DNA of 64,000 bases. It comes from Cymbomonas tetramitiformis (taxonomy: Eukaryota; Chlorophyta; Pyramimonadophyceae; Pyramimonadales; Pyramimonadaceae). The notes below the pieces were generated by a model. It saw only the letters and a program-made list of their open reading frames with translations. It was not told where the DNA came from and did not search any database. Of this stretch, positions 10,741 to 21,115 are shown piece after piece; the stretch's first letter is position 1, and each line of letters starts with the position of its first letter. The DNA lies in the NCBI GenBank assembly GCA_001247695.2, contig LGRX02035111.1, positions 1 through 64,000 of the forward strand, read 5' to 3'. The translations under genes and the position numbers were made by a program.

Positions 10741-13700
10741 GGGTGCAGGCCAGCGGGTGGTCTGTAAGCAGGAGATGCTGCGGTTTTACGGAGAAGGTGG
10801 TGGGGTGCGTGAGGGTGGGCACAATGATGCGAGCGGTGGCGGCGGGGCACGCGACATGTGCATACGGCCGAGTGGGTGGGGCTGTGCGCAAAGTGTGCAA
10901 CGTGAGAAGGGGCGCAGGCGGGCGGGAGGCGTGTGAGCAGGAGATGTTGCTGAGGGCGGCTGCGCGTGCAGTGACGAGGGCAGGACTGGTTTCAGGGTGA
11001 GCGAGGAGGCCGTGCACAGCAGCGCGGGTGAGGGGGTGCGCTGAGGGTGCGGTGCGTGGGGTGATGTCGGGGCTGCAGGCGGATTGTCGGGAGCAAATCT
11101 GACATCGGTGAGGACACGCAAGGCACCCCGAGTGGTTTTACGGAGAAGGTGGTGGGGTGGGTGAGGGTGGGCACAATGATGCGAGCGGTGGCGGCGGGGC
11201 ACGAGACACATGCATACGGCCGAGTGGGTGGGGCTGTGCGCAAAGTGTGCAACGTGAGAAGGGGCGCAGGCGGGCGGGAGGCGGGTGAGCAGGAGATGCT
11301 GCTGAGGGCGGCTGCGCGTGCAGTGACGAGGGCAGGACTAGATTCAGGGTGAGCGAGGAGGCCGTGCACAGCAACGCGGGTGAGGGGGTGCACTGAAGGT
11401 GCGGTGCGTGGGGTGATGTCGGGAGTGCAGGCGAGGATGATTAAAGCAAATCTGACATCGGTGAGGACACGCAAGGCACCCTGAGTGGTTTAACGGAGAA
11501 GGTGGTGGGGTGGGTGAGGGTGGGCACAATGATGCGAGCGGTGGCGGCGGGGCACGAGACACATGCATACGGCCGAGTGGGTGGGGCTGTGCGCAAAGTG
11601 TGCAAGGTGAGAAGGGGCGCAGGCGGGCGGGAGGCGGGTGAGCAGGAGATGCTGCTGAGGGCGGCTGCGCGTGCAGTGACGAGGGCAGGACTAGATTCAG
11701 GGTGAGCGAGGAGGCCATGCACAGCAACGTGGGTGAGGGGGTGCGCTGAGGGTGCGGTGCGTGGGGTGATGTCGGGGGTGCAGGCAAGTATGATTGAAGC
11801 AAATCTGACATCGGTGAGGACACGCAAGGCACCCCGAGTGGTTTTACGGAGAACGTGGTGGGGTGGGTGAGGGTGGGCACAATGATGCGAGCGGTGGCGG
11901 CGGGGCACGAGACACATGCATACGGCCGAGTGGGTGGGGCTGTGCGCAAAGTGTGCAACGTGAGAAGGGGCGCAGGCGGGCGGGAGGCGGGTGAGCAGGA
12001 GATGCTGCTGAGGGCGGTTGCGCGTGCAGTGACGAGGGCAGGACTAGATTCAGGGTGAGTGACGAGGCCGTGCACAGCAGCGCGGGTGAGGGGGTGCGCT
12101 GAGGGTGCGGTGCGTGGGGTGATGTCGGGGGTGCAGGCTATGTTGCCGGGAGCAAATCTTGAGAAGGTGAGGACACGCAAGGCACCCCGAGTGGTTTTAC
12201 GGAGAACGTGGTGGGGTGGGTGAGGGTGGGCACAATGATGCGAGCGGTGGCGGCGGGGCACGAGACACATGCATACGGCCGAGTGGGTGGGGCTGTGCGC
12301 AAAGTGTGCAACGTGAGAAGGGGCGCAGGCGGGCGGGAGGCGGGTGAGCAGGAGATGCTGCTGAGGGCGGCTGCGCGTGCAGTGACGAGGGCAGGACTAG
12401 ATTCAGGGTGAGCGAGGAGGCCGTGCACAGCAACGCGGGTGAGGGGGTGCGCTGAGGGTGCGGTGCGTGGGGTGATGTCGGGGGTGCAGGCGAATTTGGG
12501 GCGAGCAAATCTGACATCGGTGAGGACACGCAAGGCACCCTGAGTGGTTTTACGGAGAAGGTGGTGGGGTGGGTGAGGGTGGGCACAATGATGCGAGCGG
12601 TGGCGGCGGGGCACGAGACACATGCATACGGCCGAGTGGGTGGGGCTGTGCGCAAAGTGTGCAAGGTGAGAAGGGGCGCAGGCGGGCGGGAGGCGGGTGA
12701 GCAGGAGATGCTGCTGAGGGCGGCTGCGCGTGCAGTGACGAGGGCAGGACTAGATTCAGGGTGAGCGAGGAGGCCATGCACAGCAACGTGGGTGAGGGGG
12801 TGCGCTGAGGGTGCGGTGCGTGGGGTGATGTCGGGGGTGCAGGCAAGTATGATTGAAGCAAATCTGACATCGGTGAGGACACGCAAGGCACCCCGAGTGG
12901 TTTTACGGAGAACGTGGTGGGGTGGGTGAGGGTGGGCACAATGATGCGAGCGGTGGCGGCGGGGCACGAGACACATGCATACGGCCGAGTGGGTGGGGCT
13001 GTGCGCAAAGTGTGCAACGTGAGAAGGGGCGCAGGCGGGCGGGAGGCGGGTGAGCAGGAGATGCTGCTGAGGGCGGCTGCGCGTGCAGTGACGAGGGCAG
13101 GACTAGATTCAGGGTGAGCGAGGAGGCCGTGCACAGCAACGCGGGTGAGGGGGTGCGCTGAGGGTGCGGTGCGTGGGGTGATGTCGGGGGTGCAGGCGAA
13201 TTTGGGGCGAGCAAATCTGACATCGGTGACATCGGTGAGGACACGCAAGGCACCCCGAGAGGTTTAACGGAGAAGGTGGTGGGGTGCGCGAGGGTGGGCA
13301 CAATGATGCGAGCGGTGGCGGGGGGCACCCGCGACATGCATACGGCCCAGTGGGTGGGGCTGTGCGCAAAGTGTGCAACGTGAGAAGGGGCGCAGGCGGG
13401 CGGGAGGCCTGTGAGCAGGAGATGCTGCTGAGGGCGGCTGCGCGTGCAGTGACGAGGGTAGGACTAGTTTCAGGGTGAGCGAGGAGGCCGTGCACAGCAG
13501 CGCGGGTGAGGGGGTGCGCTGAGGGTGCGGTGCGTGGGGTGATGTCGGGGCTGCAGGCATTTTTGCGGGGAGCAATTCTGACATCGGTGAGGACACGCAA
13601 GGCACCCCGAGTGGTTTTACGGAGAAGGTGGTGGGGTGCACGAGGGTGGGCACAATGATGCGAGCGGTGGCGGCGGGCCACCCGCGACATGCATACGGCC

Positions 13701-14323
13701 CAGTGGGTGGGGCTGTGCTCAAAGTGTGCAACGTGAGAAGAGGCGCAGGCGGGCGGGAGGCCTGTGAGCAGGAGATGCTGCTGAGGGCGGCTGCGCGTGC
13801 AGTGACGAGGGCAGGACTAGTTTCAGGGTGAGCGAGGAGGCCGTGCACAGCAGCGCGGGTGAGGGGGTGCGCTGAGGGTGCGGTGCGTGGGGTGATGTCG
13901 GGGGTGCAGGCGGAGTTGTCGGGAGCAAATCTGACATCGGTGAGGACACGCAAGGCACCCTGAGTGGTTTAACGGAGAAGGTGGTGGGGTGGGTGAGGGT
14001 GGGCACAATGATGCGAGCGGTGGCGGCGGGGCACGAGACACATGCATACGGCCGAGTGGGTGGGGCTGTGCGCAAAGTGTGCAAGGTGAGAAGGGGCGCA
14101 GGCGGGCGGGAGGCGGGTGAGCAGGAGATGCTGCTGAGGGCGGCTGCGCGTGCAGTGACGAGGGCAGGACTAGATTCAGGGTGAGCGAGGAGGCCGTGCA
14201 CAGCAGCGCGGGTGAGGGGGTGCACTGAGGGTGCGGTGCGTGGGGTGATGTCGGGGGTGCAGGCGAATTTGGTTGCAGCAAATCTGACATCGGTGAGGAC
14301 ACGCAAGGCACCCCGAGTGCTTT
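10741..14323. repeat. 353-bp satellite array, about ten monomers, with higher-order structure
   Basis: Monomers begin with GGAGAAGGTGGTGGGGTG (or GGAGAACG...) near 10791, 11142, 11495, 11848, 12201, 12554, 12907, 13269, 13621 and 13974, a 353-bp period. One step is 362 bp because of a duplicated GACATCGGT near 13223. Each monomer has a conserved core, then a 12-18 nt hypervariable segment just before AGCAAATCTGACATCGGTGA. Identical variants recur three monomers apart (AAGTATGATTGAAG at about 11785 and 12844), so part of the array was amplified as a block of about 1059 bp. Long His/Pro/Ala-rich minus-strand ORFs and 67-residue plus-strand ORFs are by-products. Confidence 0.95.
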
Positions 14324-14914
14324 TATAATCCCAAATTAATACATTACACCGATTAGCAAATGGGACGGCAAATTCTTTATTTTTATACCTATATGTATTG
14401 TTTTGCAACTTTTCAGCACACAGATTCTGCATTATGCCACCTGTAGCCTTGAGAACACGGGTCACAGCATCTCCCTTTCTGTTGCTTCTTTGGTCCTACT
14501 TGTCACTTGTGGTGTATCTGAAAGTGACACTGCAGTGGTGAATGCTGTGAGGCGCTTTCAAGCAGCTACTAAGCAGCTACTATGCATTTCCCGAGTGCTA
14601 CACCGCTGTTCTTGTAGCTGCTGGGCTCGAGCCCCCCAATTCTTCCCCCTGCACCCATCTCGAAGCACAGGTCCCTGCTAAGTACCCTCCAGGAAGCCCT
14701 CCAGGACCTTTCCTACCTGGTGCTGCTACCCTCCCCAAGGAGTCCCGACAGGGTGCTCGAGGGCACAAGTAAGCGAGCAGCACTGCGGACCACCAGCGCC
14801 TAACCCTGAAAGAGAGAGAGATCATGGGAGACCGGGTCAGTCACACAATTGTCTACCCCCTCTGTAAGGCGGCAGTGACCTGCAGGGCCCCCTCGGCCAT
14901 AGCCGTGCGGAGGA
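14324..14914. other. AT-richer junction after the satellite, no supported gene
   Basis: The satellite stops inside the sequence GAGTGCTTTTAT and gives way to an AT-rich stretch (14324-14420) and then a Cys/Ser-rich open frame without motifs. Nothing further is supported. Confidence 0.4.
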
Positions 14915-15855
14915 TTAGCTGCGGCTTATAGCATTCTGAAGCTCGGTCGCCGTGCGCCTCTTGATGATGGAGCCCAGCACGCTCATGCGGAACGCTGGGG
15001 GTAGCCCCCCTCGCCAGAAAGAGTGGGCTACAGCCCTTACCTGGAATCCCACCCTGCCCCTCTTGAGGCGCCGTACTGGATAGATGGGCGACCTGCTGGA
15101 GGCTGACAAAGTGCAACGCTCTCCCGCCGATGGTATTGCCGATGGTGCTGGAATGGCGCTGCAGGATGACGGCTGCAGGATGACGGCTGCAGGCGTGTGC
15201 ATGCTGGGCCCAAGGCGCTGCAGAGCATCCTGCTGTGGCGCCCCTAGGGAATAGTCAATATCCGACCAATCACCCCCGAGGACTCCCTGTCCACATGAGC
15301 TGTCTTTGGATCCGGAAAGCGCGGCGCACATCGCTGCGCACACCGCCTGCTCGTTTAAGTTATTCGTTAGGAACACCGCCGCCATCTTTCGCATGGGCTC
15401 AAGGCCAACCGGCATGAACGCTTGGAGGGAGTGTCCCACCTCCTCCCGCATCCCTGCAGCGCCGAATATACCGGCTACTGTTGCCGGATTGGCGCCCACT
15501 CCTTCTCGAGCTGCAGGTGTAGTGCGTGGACCTCTGAGCAGTACTTCTCGCCGGTAGCGGGCTTCGGCCCCCAGTGCACCACCATGAGTACCGCGGCTTG
15601 CCGCCGGGAGCATCCTGTCTAGGAAGCCCCCCGCACGAGATGCAACAGGAGATGAAAGACCGGGCATTCGTGGAGTTGCGGGTCTGATTGTTCATGGCGA
15701 TAACCAGCGCAGCTTCTGCCATCCACGATCCCGGTGAGCTCGGAGTCAGTCCACTCCACAAGGCTAGGAAGCACCTTGACCACAATGACGGGCCAACACG
15801 TATCCCCCCTGTAAGTTCGATCGCCGGGCTGGTGAAGAGTGAGCTCCCTTTGCAC
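14915..15855 (-). CDS. Uncertain, frameshifted coding region of unknown family
   Basis: A 250-residue minus-strand ORF (14915-15667) with uneven but protein-like composition, for example FGAAGMREEVGHSLQAFMP, SFWRGGLPPAFRMSVLGSI and KRRTATELQNAI. It may continue upstream in another frame (15619-15855: CWPVIVVKVLPSLVEWTDSE). It precedes the R2-like cluster on the same strand and shares its codon style. It could be the relic of another element, or of a host gene broken by the cluster. I recognise no domain, and its status as a gene is doubtful. Confidence 0.3.
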
Positions 15856-16302
15856 ACCCCCCGGAACACCCTGGGGGGTAGCAAGGGGACGAGCTTGTGG
15901 CAGCCCGGGTTGTCCAGCTATGCTAGGACCAGGACAGTCTCCGCTGTGCGCCGCTGCTGCATCCTCTTATGCCTGAGAAAGCTTTTCAACATGCCAATCA
16001 CGAGCCCCGAAAGCGGTTGGTGCCCCCGTACGTTGCGTTGTGGCCTCGGAAGGTGTTGGTGCACAGTGTGGCGTATGCGGCGGTGATTGGTGCACATGAG
16101 CCTTGATGTAATCCATGCTGCTCTAACAGTGTGTGTGTGTTTATCCTTGGACCGACTCCTTTGGCACCCCGTAGCCACAGAAGACCGGCTGCACTATGTA
16201 CCCACGCCGGGGATCAAAGGATTCAACACACACTTCGGGACACTTATCCGGCATCTCCGGAGCTCACTCGTGAAGAATGGGACCCCCTAAGCCTTGCCGA
16301 GA

Positions 16303-17616
16303 CTACTGAGGCCCGCTGCCCTTGCACCATCGGTACGCTACTGCTGTGCACCGAAGCTGATTCAACCAGAACGCTGCCAAAGCTGTGTCTCCACTACGAA
16401 GCCTGCACACATGCCCACCTCTCCGCCCCGCAAGCCCCACATGGCCCACTGGATCCCTCTGCGACTGCCCCACCGGAACGCTGCCGTGCCCCCGAAGCCG
16501 ACCCACCTCAAACCCTGCGCACCCGCCGTCAACTTGTGCTTGCCCCCCTCTACTCCCAGCACCACCACTGTGAGACAGAAGCCCCTGCACTACTGCTTGC
16601 CTCACGAGGTTCCTACGAACTTGAGCGATGTGCTCCGCATCTGAGTTGTGACTGCCACGCTGCGATGTTCCTACTTGGGGTCCCACCCCCACATTTGCCT
16701 GTGCGTCCCGAGCCCCCCCGGTGGCCAGTAGTTCACCAACCGGTCGTCGCCTTCCCATCAGCTGCTCACTGTTAGTTCCGGCCCGGCCAGCAACCTCGCC
16801 TCGTGGGCGGGGAGGCTCATGGGATGCCATATGCTGCCGAGCAACCTGTTGTAAGTGGTCATCGCTGCTGGGATCGGCCCCCGGGCTCTGAGGGGCCTGG
16901 CCTGTGTCAACTTCATCTGTGAGCCTCTCCCCCACATCTCCCTCCCCTTCGGCACCAGATCCCACCATGTCCCCTGCGCCCCCAAGAAGACCGGCCACCC
17001 GCCTGCTCGCCTCCATCAAAGTGGCCACTCCTCCCTCCGCCAAGGCCATGGCTTGCTCTGGTGAGGCCCCATCCCGCTCCTGAGTCCAGACCCCACCCTC
17101 TAGGCCTGGCGATGATAGGTCATCCCACTCAATCCGAATGTCCTCATTGCTCGACGCCGCTCGGTTGAGCCCGCTCGGGCCCGCCTGCGCTCCTCCTGGA
17201 AGAGCCACGGTGCCACCCTCCCCATGACCTCCCACAGTATGGAGGTGCTCCGCCTCCTGCCGTATATCCTCCATGCTTTCCAAGAGCCTCGATGCCATCC
17301 TGCCAGCCTCGTCAGCCTCTCTGGAAGCCTGCCCTGACCGTTCATGCTGCGTCCCCTCTGAGCCCTGCGTCCCAAAGCTAGATCCATCGTGTGTGGCGAA
17401 GTCAGTCTCACCGATTGCGTCCCACGCTCTGTCCATCAGCGCCAACCTCTCTGCCCCCTCTCCGCTAGCCGCCTCTTCACGATCCCCACTCGGGCCATTG
17501 CCCCCTTCTACACGCCCTCCGCCAGCCCAGCGCCATGCACCTCCGGCCAGGCAACGCCCCATTGCCCGCCTAATGCTCAGCCCTGCGACCCCCTGCGCGA
17601 GTGCGAAAGAAAGCAA
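16303..17616 (-). CDS. C-terminal tail of R2-like ORF, copy 1
   Basis: A 437-residue Gly/Ala/Glu-rich reading frame that follows the endonuclease region in the family order. It contains MASRLLESMEDIRQEAEHL and WDDLSSPGLEGGVWTQE, and both are repeated in copy 2 (21116-22261 and 22137-22694). It lacks recognised catalytic motifs, and its role in the element is unknown. Conservation between copies suggests it was once translated. It overlaps the end of the upstream piece in another frame, so the polyprotein is broken here. Confidence 0.55.
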   Translation of the reverse strand: MLSFALAQGVAGLSIRRAMGRCLAGGAWRWAGGGRVEGGNGPSGDREEAASGEGAERLALMDRAWDAIGETDFATHDGSSFGTQGSEGTQHERSGQASREADEAGRMASRLLESMEDIRQEAEHLHTVGGHGEGGTVALPGGAQAGPSGLNRAASSNEDIRIEWDDLSSPGLEGGVWTQERDGASPEQAMALAEGGVATLMEASRRVAGLLGGAGDMVGSGAEGEGDVGERLTDEVDTGQAPQSPGADPSSDDHLQQVARQHMASHEPPRPRGEVAGRAGTNSEQLMGRRRPVGELLATGGARDAQANVGVGPQVGTSQRGSHNSDAEHIAQVRRNLVRQAVVQGLLSHSGGAGSRGGQAQVDGGCAGFEVGRLRGHGSVPVGQSQRDPVGHVGLAGRRGGHVCRLRSGDTALAAFWLNQLRCTAVAYRWCKGSGPQ

Positions 17617-18722
17617 CCGAATTCACTTCTGCTTCCACCCCATTGCACCCTCCGTGCCGCCTCTTCGTCTCCGTCCTCGTCCTCGTCACCGCCGATATCA
17701 ACCTGTTTTCCTTCACCTTTGTTCTCCTCCCTGTACCGCCGCTCCCGAAAGCGCTGCTGCGTCTTCTGAAGGAACCCGTTTGCTGCGGGCCCTAGCCCAC
17801 CGTACACCTCCATTCCAAACGGTACAAAGTGATGCGGGCGGACATCTCCACACGTTGCCACCTTGCTCTCCTCCACCCTCCTTGCCGCCGCCCCGGGGGC
17901 CATCATGGCCGCTTCTGGTGGCAAATGTTCATTTGCCCTCCTTGCCTCCTCAACCGCTTCCATCGCCTCGGACACCTTTAACATGGCCGCTTGCAGAGAT
18001 TTGACATACGGTAGTTCACTCTCAGCTTCAAGGTCCTCAGCCCCCACCGTCACTGTCTGAAAGAGCCCCCGCATATCCTCCCAGACTTGCGCAAAGCCCC
18101 CAAGCCAGGCCGCACTGCTCACCCTTGCCGCCTTAGATAGACCCATCCCATGTGGGAGGGTGGCAAACTCACTCGAATGCCACTCCAGTCCACCGCCAGG
18201 CAGCAGGTCCCGCAACGCCTCCTGCATCCTCCTGCCATGCTCCTCCGCTGCCTCCCGCATCATCTCCGGCGGCACACCCCGAAGCCAGAACCCCAACCTC
18301 GGGTGGGCACAGAAATGAAGCAAGAGTCCTTGGGCTTGCGCGTGACCAAGGTTGTTCAAGGCGGGCAGAATGGTGCACAAGTTCTCCACCTTCTTCAACA
18401 TCTCTGCACTCACCGCCTCCGCCTTTCCTACCGGCACCCCCAAGACATCGATGAAGTCTAGCTCTCCCCGCGCACCCGGCATGCCATCTGCAAAGCTACC
18501 GGTGTCACCCTCAGGCGAGAAAGCTGCCGACTTCATAGGCTGAATATCTAGGCCGATCGCTGCCGCCTCCTCCATATAAGCGCCATACGCAAGCGCCGCA
18601 TCTGCTGGAGGGCCCATGAAGAAAGCATCATCCAAGTAGGCACAGATCACCACCGCAGGATGCATCTCCTGCACCCGCTCTAGCACCGCCCGCAATGGGG
18701 CAGCCAGGTAAAGCGGCCCCAA
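17577..18722 (-). CDS. R2-like ORF, copy 1: RT motif C and thumb, endonuclease block deleted
   Basis: A 381-residue piece that starts inside RT motif B (GPLYLAAPLRAVLERV) and carries the catalytic motif C, AYLDDAFFMG, near residues 28-37. The thumb/linker region (GVPVGKAEAV; LLLHFCAHPRLGFWLRG) follows. At RANEHLPPE the frame jumps directly to AAMMAPGAAARR. The roughly 198 residues found in copies 2 and 3 between these points, with the CCHC-like knuckle and the PD..D endonuclease motif, are cleanly missing in frame. The end matches VATCGDVRPHHFVPFGMEVY. Without the endonuclease this copy could move only if helped in trans. Confidence 0.75.
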   Translation of the reverse strand: MGPLYLAAPLRAVLERVQEMHPAVVICAYLDDAFFMGPPADAALAYGAYMEEAAAIGLDIQPMKSAAFSPEGDTGSFADGMPGARGELDFIDVLGVPVGKAEAVSAEMLKKVENLCTILPALNNLGHAQAQGLLLHFCAHPRLGFWLRGVPPEMMREAAEEHGRRMQEALRDLLPGGGLEWHSSEFATLPHGMGLSKAARVSSAAWLGGFAQVWEDMRGLFQTVTVGAEDLEAESELPYVKSLQAAMLKVSEAMEAVEEARRANEHLPPEAAMMAPGAAARRVEESKVATCGDVRPHHFVPFGMEVYGGLGPAANGFLQKTQQRFRERRYREENKGEGKQVDIGGDEDEDGDEEAARRVQWGGSRSEFGCFLSHSRRGSQG

Positions 18723-19951
18723 GGGGTCTCCTTGTCGTGTGCCCTCCTTCGACTAGACAAACCGCACCACTGACCCATCAGCACCTCCCAGCCGGAAACC
18801 AAGGTTTGCCTCAACCCCGTAGCAAAGGTTCGTCCAAGCCCACAGCTCCGGGAATTCCGCTCGACTGCCGCAAACATCGCCTCACGGTGCACCGCGTTGA
18901 AGGCATTCTTGGCGTCCGCCTTGACACAGACCCACTCCGGGTGCCAGTCCAAGGCCGCTTGTACCGCGTGGACACACAGGTCCGCTCCTCCTTTAACCGC
19001 CACCCCGACTTGGATCGCTCGCAGTCCATCACGCTCATCATCCTGCTGCCGCCCACAAAATCGAGCCCTAAAGGACTTCGCACGCTGTCTACAGATGACC
19101 TTTGCCACGAGCTTCCGGAGGACCTCACCACACGCAATGGGCCGCACGTTGTTACCGAAATCGTCCTTCAGCCACGCCACTAGCCGAGCAACCGCCAACC
19201 ACTCGCGTACCACCGCTGGGGCCCGACCCACCGCCAGATGGTTGCACACCTCCAATAGTGCATCCCGCCCGCCAGAGACATGGATTGCCCACAGATGCTC
19301 CCAGCGCCACTGAGAGCTGCCCGGCCCCGAGGCTTGTGGTAAGTGACGCATGACACCGTCGAACACCCCCTCATCCAGCTCAAGCGCTTGCGCCTGCAGC
19401 TCCCGCCGACGATCCTCCCCAACCTCCCGCCTCCTGCCTGTCCCAGCAGGGTGCATTCGTTCCAGCATCTGCAACGTCTCATCCGTCGCCGGCGCCAGCT
19501 TGGCCAGCTCCAACCTCTTCGCTGCCTTTCCCAGCTGCCCGGCCTTTACCAACCGCACTGCATCCCGCAGCACCCGCTCCTCATCTGCCTCGGCCGTAGC
19601 CCGTCGATCACCCGGTGCCTCCGCATGCAGCTCCTCCCAGTCCCCGCGCAGGAAGCGAGCGCAGCGCTCCTTGATGACTTGGGTCACCCCCTTCTTCTCC
19701 CCCTTCTGGACCGGTTGGAGAATTAGGCGTGGGAGCAAGAAGAAGAGCTTGTAGGCGTCGACGTCCTCTGTGTCCACCCGCATCCTCCGAAGCGCGACCA
19801 TCACACACTCGGTGAACAGTCCCCGCATTCTCTTGGGCACCATCAGGGAAGGGTAATCGCTGAGTGCACACTCATCGATACTCAGTCCACGCAGCCATGC
19901 CCATTCAGCCTCTCCCAGCCCCTCCGGGTCCCCGGCTAACCCCCCCGCCAT
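18680..19951 (-). CDS. R2-like ORF, copy 1: reverse transcriptase fingers and palm
   Basis: A 423-residue piece with the N-terminal part of the RT. GPGSSQWRWEHL lies near 210-220, the fingers motif NVRPIACGEVLRKLVAK near 268-285, and motif A VKADAKNAFNAVHRE near 343-357 with the first catalytic Asp at 346. Motif B appears in another frame just downstream (GTRQGDPLGPLYLA, about 18710-18750). It is preceded there by an in-frame TAG and a frameshift, so RT motifs A and C lie in different frames. Reverse transcription from this copy is therefore not expected. Confidence 0.8.
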   Translation of the reverse strand: MAGGLAGDPEGLGEAEWAWLRGLSIDECALSDYPSLMVPKRMRGLFTECVMVALRRMRVDTEDVDAYKLFFLLPRLILQPVQKGEKKGVTQVIKERCARFLRGDWEELHAEAPGDRRATAEADEERVLRDAVRLVKAGQLGKAAKRLELAKLAPATDETLQMLERMHPAGTGRRREVGEDRRRELQAQALELDEGVFDGVMRHLPQASGPGSSQWRWEHLWAIHVSGGRDALLEVCNHLAVGRAPAVVREWLAVARLVAWLKDDFGNNVRPIACGEVLRKLVAKVICRQRAKSFRARFCGRQQDDERDGLRAIQVGVAVKGGADLCVHAVQAALDWHPEWVCVKADAKNAFNAVHREAMFAAVERNSRSCGLGRTFATGLRQTLVSGWEVLMGQWCGLSSRRRAHDKETPWGRFTWLPHCGRC

Positions 19952-20134
19952 GGGCTGCCTCCGAGCTTGCCCTACAGCGCGCTGCCCCCATCTCCCGCCC
20001 TCGCCACCTCCCGCTTGAGCTGGTGCACCACGCTGAGCATGGACATCTTGACAACCTCCACGGCGAGCGCAGTGCTGGCGCAGTCCAATCTCAGAAAGGA
20101 TGAGCCTACAGCTCTGTGCAGGGCACCGTGTCAG

Positions 20135-20581
20135 TCACGCCGCTGACAACAAAAGCCCCGATGCGTCAGGGTGGCTCCGACGGAAGTGCTCCGTTAAGGC
20201 TCGCCTGCTCCGCAAAGCCCGCACAGTGCACCCAGGTACTGAGCAAACCACTGTCCCCGCCTGCTGCCCCTCCCTCACTTGCCTCCCGCCTCCTTCCGAC
20301 TGCACCAATCCACCTACCCCTCCCAAGGTTCCTCCAAGCGGCCCGAACGGCCCCCCAGCCTCCCCCACACCCGCACCATCGGCCTCATGCTCCACCCCTG
20401 CGGACCCCGATCCCGTCTGATCCAGCAGCCGCCATCCCGCAAGCAAGTCCCTCTCCGCCTCCGCGCTCCATCCATCCACCTCTGCCACCGTGACCTCACC
20501 TCCACCGTCCCGCCTGACCAAGTGGCCATCATGTTCCCCCAGGCTTCTAGGCTCCCCTTCCAGGAACACCTCCTCTCTCAC
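20135..20581 (-). CDS. N-terminal zinc-finger segment of R2-like ORF, copy 1
   Basis: A 148-residue reading frame ending with a clear C2H2 finger, CSVPGC then RALTEHFRRSHPD, of the kind R2 and NeSL elements use for target DNA binding. Copy 3 has the same finger (CTVPGCSV...ALTEHFRRSH) plus a second C2HC-type finger (RCPEPSCGH...GLRRHQGGRGC). The second finger falls in a broken frame in copy 1. The 5' leader follows upstream, to 20997. Confidence 0.65.
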   Translation of the reverse strand: MREEVFLEGEPRSLGEHDGHLVRRDGGGEVTVAEVDGWSAEAERDLLAGWRLLDQTGSGSAGVEHEADGAGVGEAGGPFGPLGGTLGGVGGLVQSEGGGRQVREGQQAGTVVCSVPGCTVRALRSRRALTEHFRRSHPDASGLLLSAA

Positions 20582-21115
20582 CGGGTTCCCATCAAACTAC
20601 TCGATCACCACCACCCCCTCCTCCTGCGCCCCCTCTCCCACCCGCCCATTCTACCGAAGTCACCGCCCAGTGACGCTCACCACCTGCCACCAAGCCAAAA
20701 AACCTAAACTTAAACCGAACCAAGCAACTAACAGCATCTGGAAACTCACCGCCATGAAAATCCGACCGGCTGTGGCCTAAGGAATCCTGCCTCTCACCCC
20801 AGGGTATTGGGCGGACAGGTGCCATCCCCCTAGCAGAGCTCCGTCTAACTAAGTGAACAGCTGGGTAGACCTGGTGGCGCTACTATGTCTACCGCGCGGA
20901 GGGCTGTCTTTACAGAGATAACCGCGCCCCAAAGGGTCTCCGATACCCTCAGCCAGTGCTACTAGTGATAAATCCATCCGCCGTTAGCTCCTTAAAGCCA
21001 TAATGTGTGTGTTTATCCTTGGACCGACTCCTTTGGCACCCCATAGCCACAGAAGACCGGCTGCACTATGTACCCGCGCCGGGGATCACAGGATTCGGCA
21101 CACACTTCGGCACAC

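Larger units (their letters stand above)
16130..20997 (-). mobile_element. R2-like non-LTR retrotransposon, copy 1 (internally deleted)
   Basis: Runs on the minus strand from a 5' end near 20997 to a 3' end that abuts a TG run at 16130-16142. The 5' leader (about 20670-20997) matches that of copy 3 (about 31140-31465). Coding content in order is a C2H2 zinc finger, a reverse transcriptase core and a long C-terminal tail. The zinc-knuckle/restriction-like-endonuclease block present in copies 2 and 3 is missing. Frameshifts and an in-frame stop show that it is dead. LTRs and a poly(A) tail are absent. Confidence 0.82.

Noticed and set aside
10741..14323. Long His/Pro/Ala-rich minus-strand ORFs (up to 308 aa) and 67-aa plus-strand ORFs
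   Set aside because: They repeat with the satellite period or slide across monomers in several frames at once. They are by-products of a GC-rich, stop-poor tandem repeat.
17273..20707. Plus-strand ORFs across the R2-like elements
   Set aside because: Shadows of the minus-strand RT and endonuclease frames, low-complexity and without motifs.
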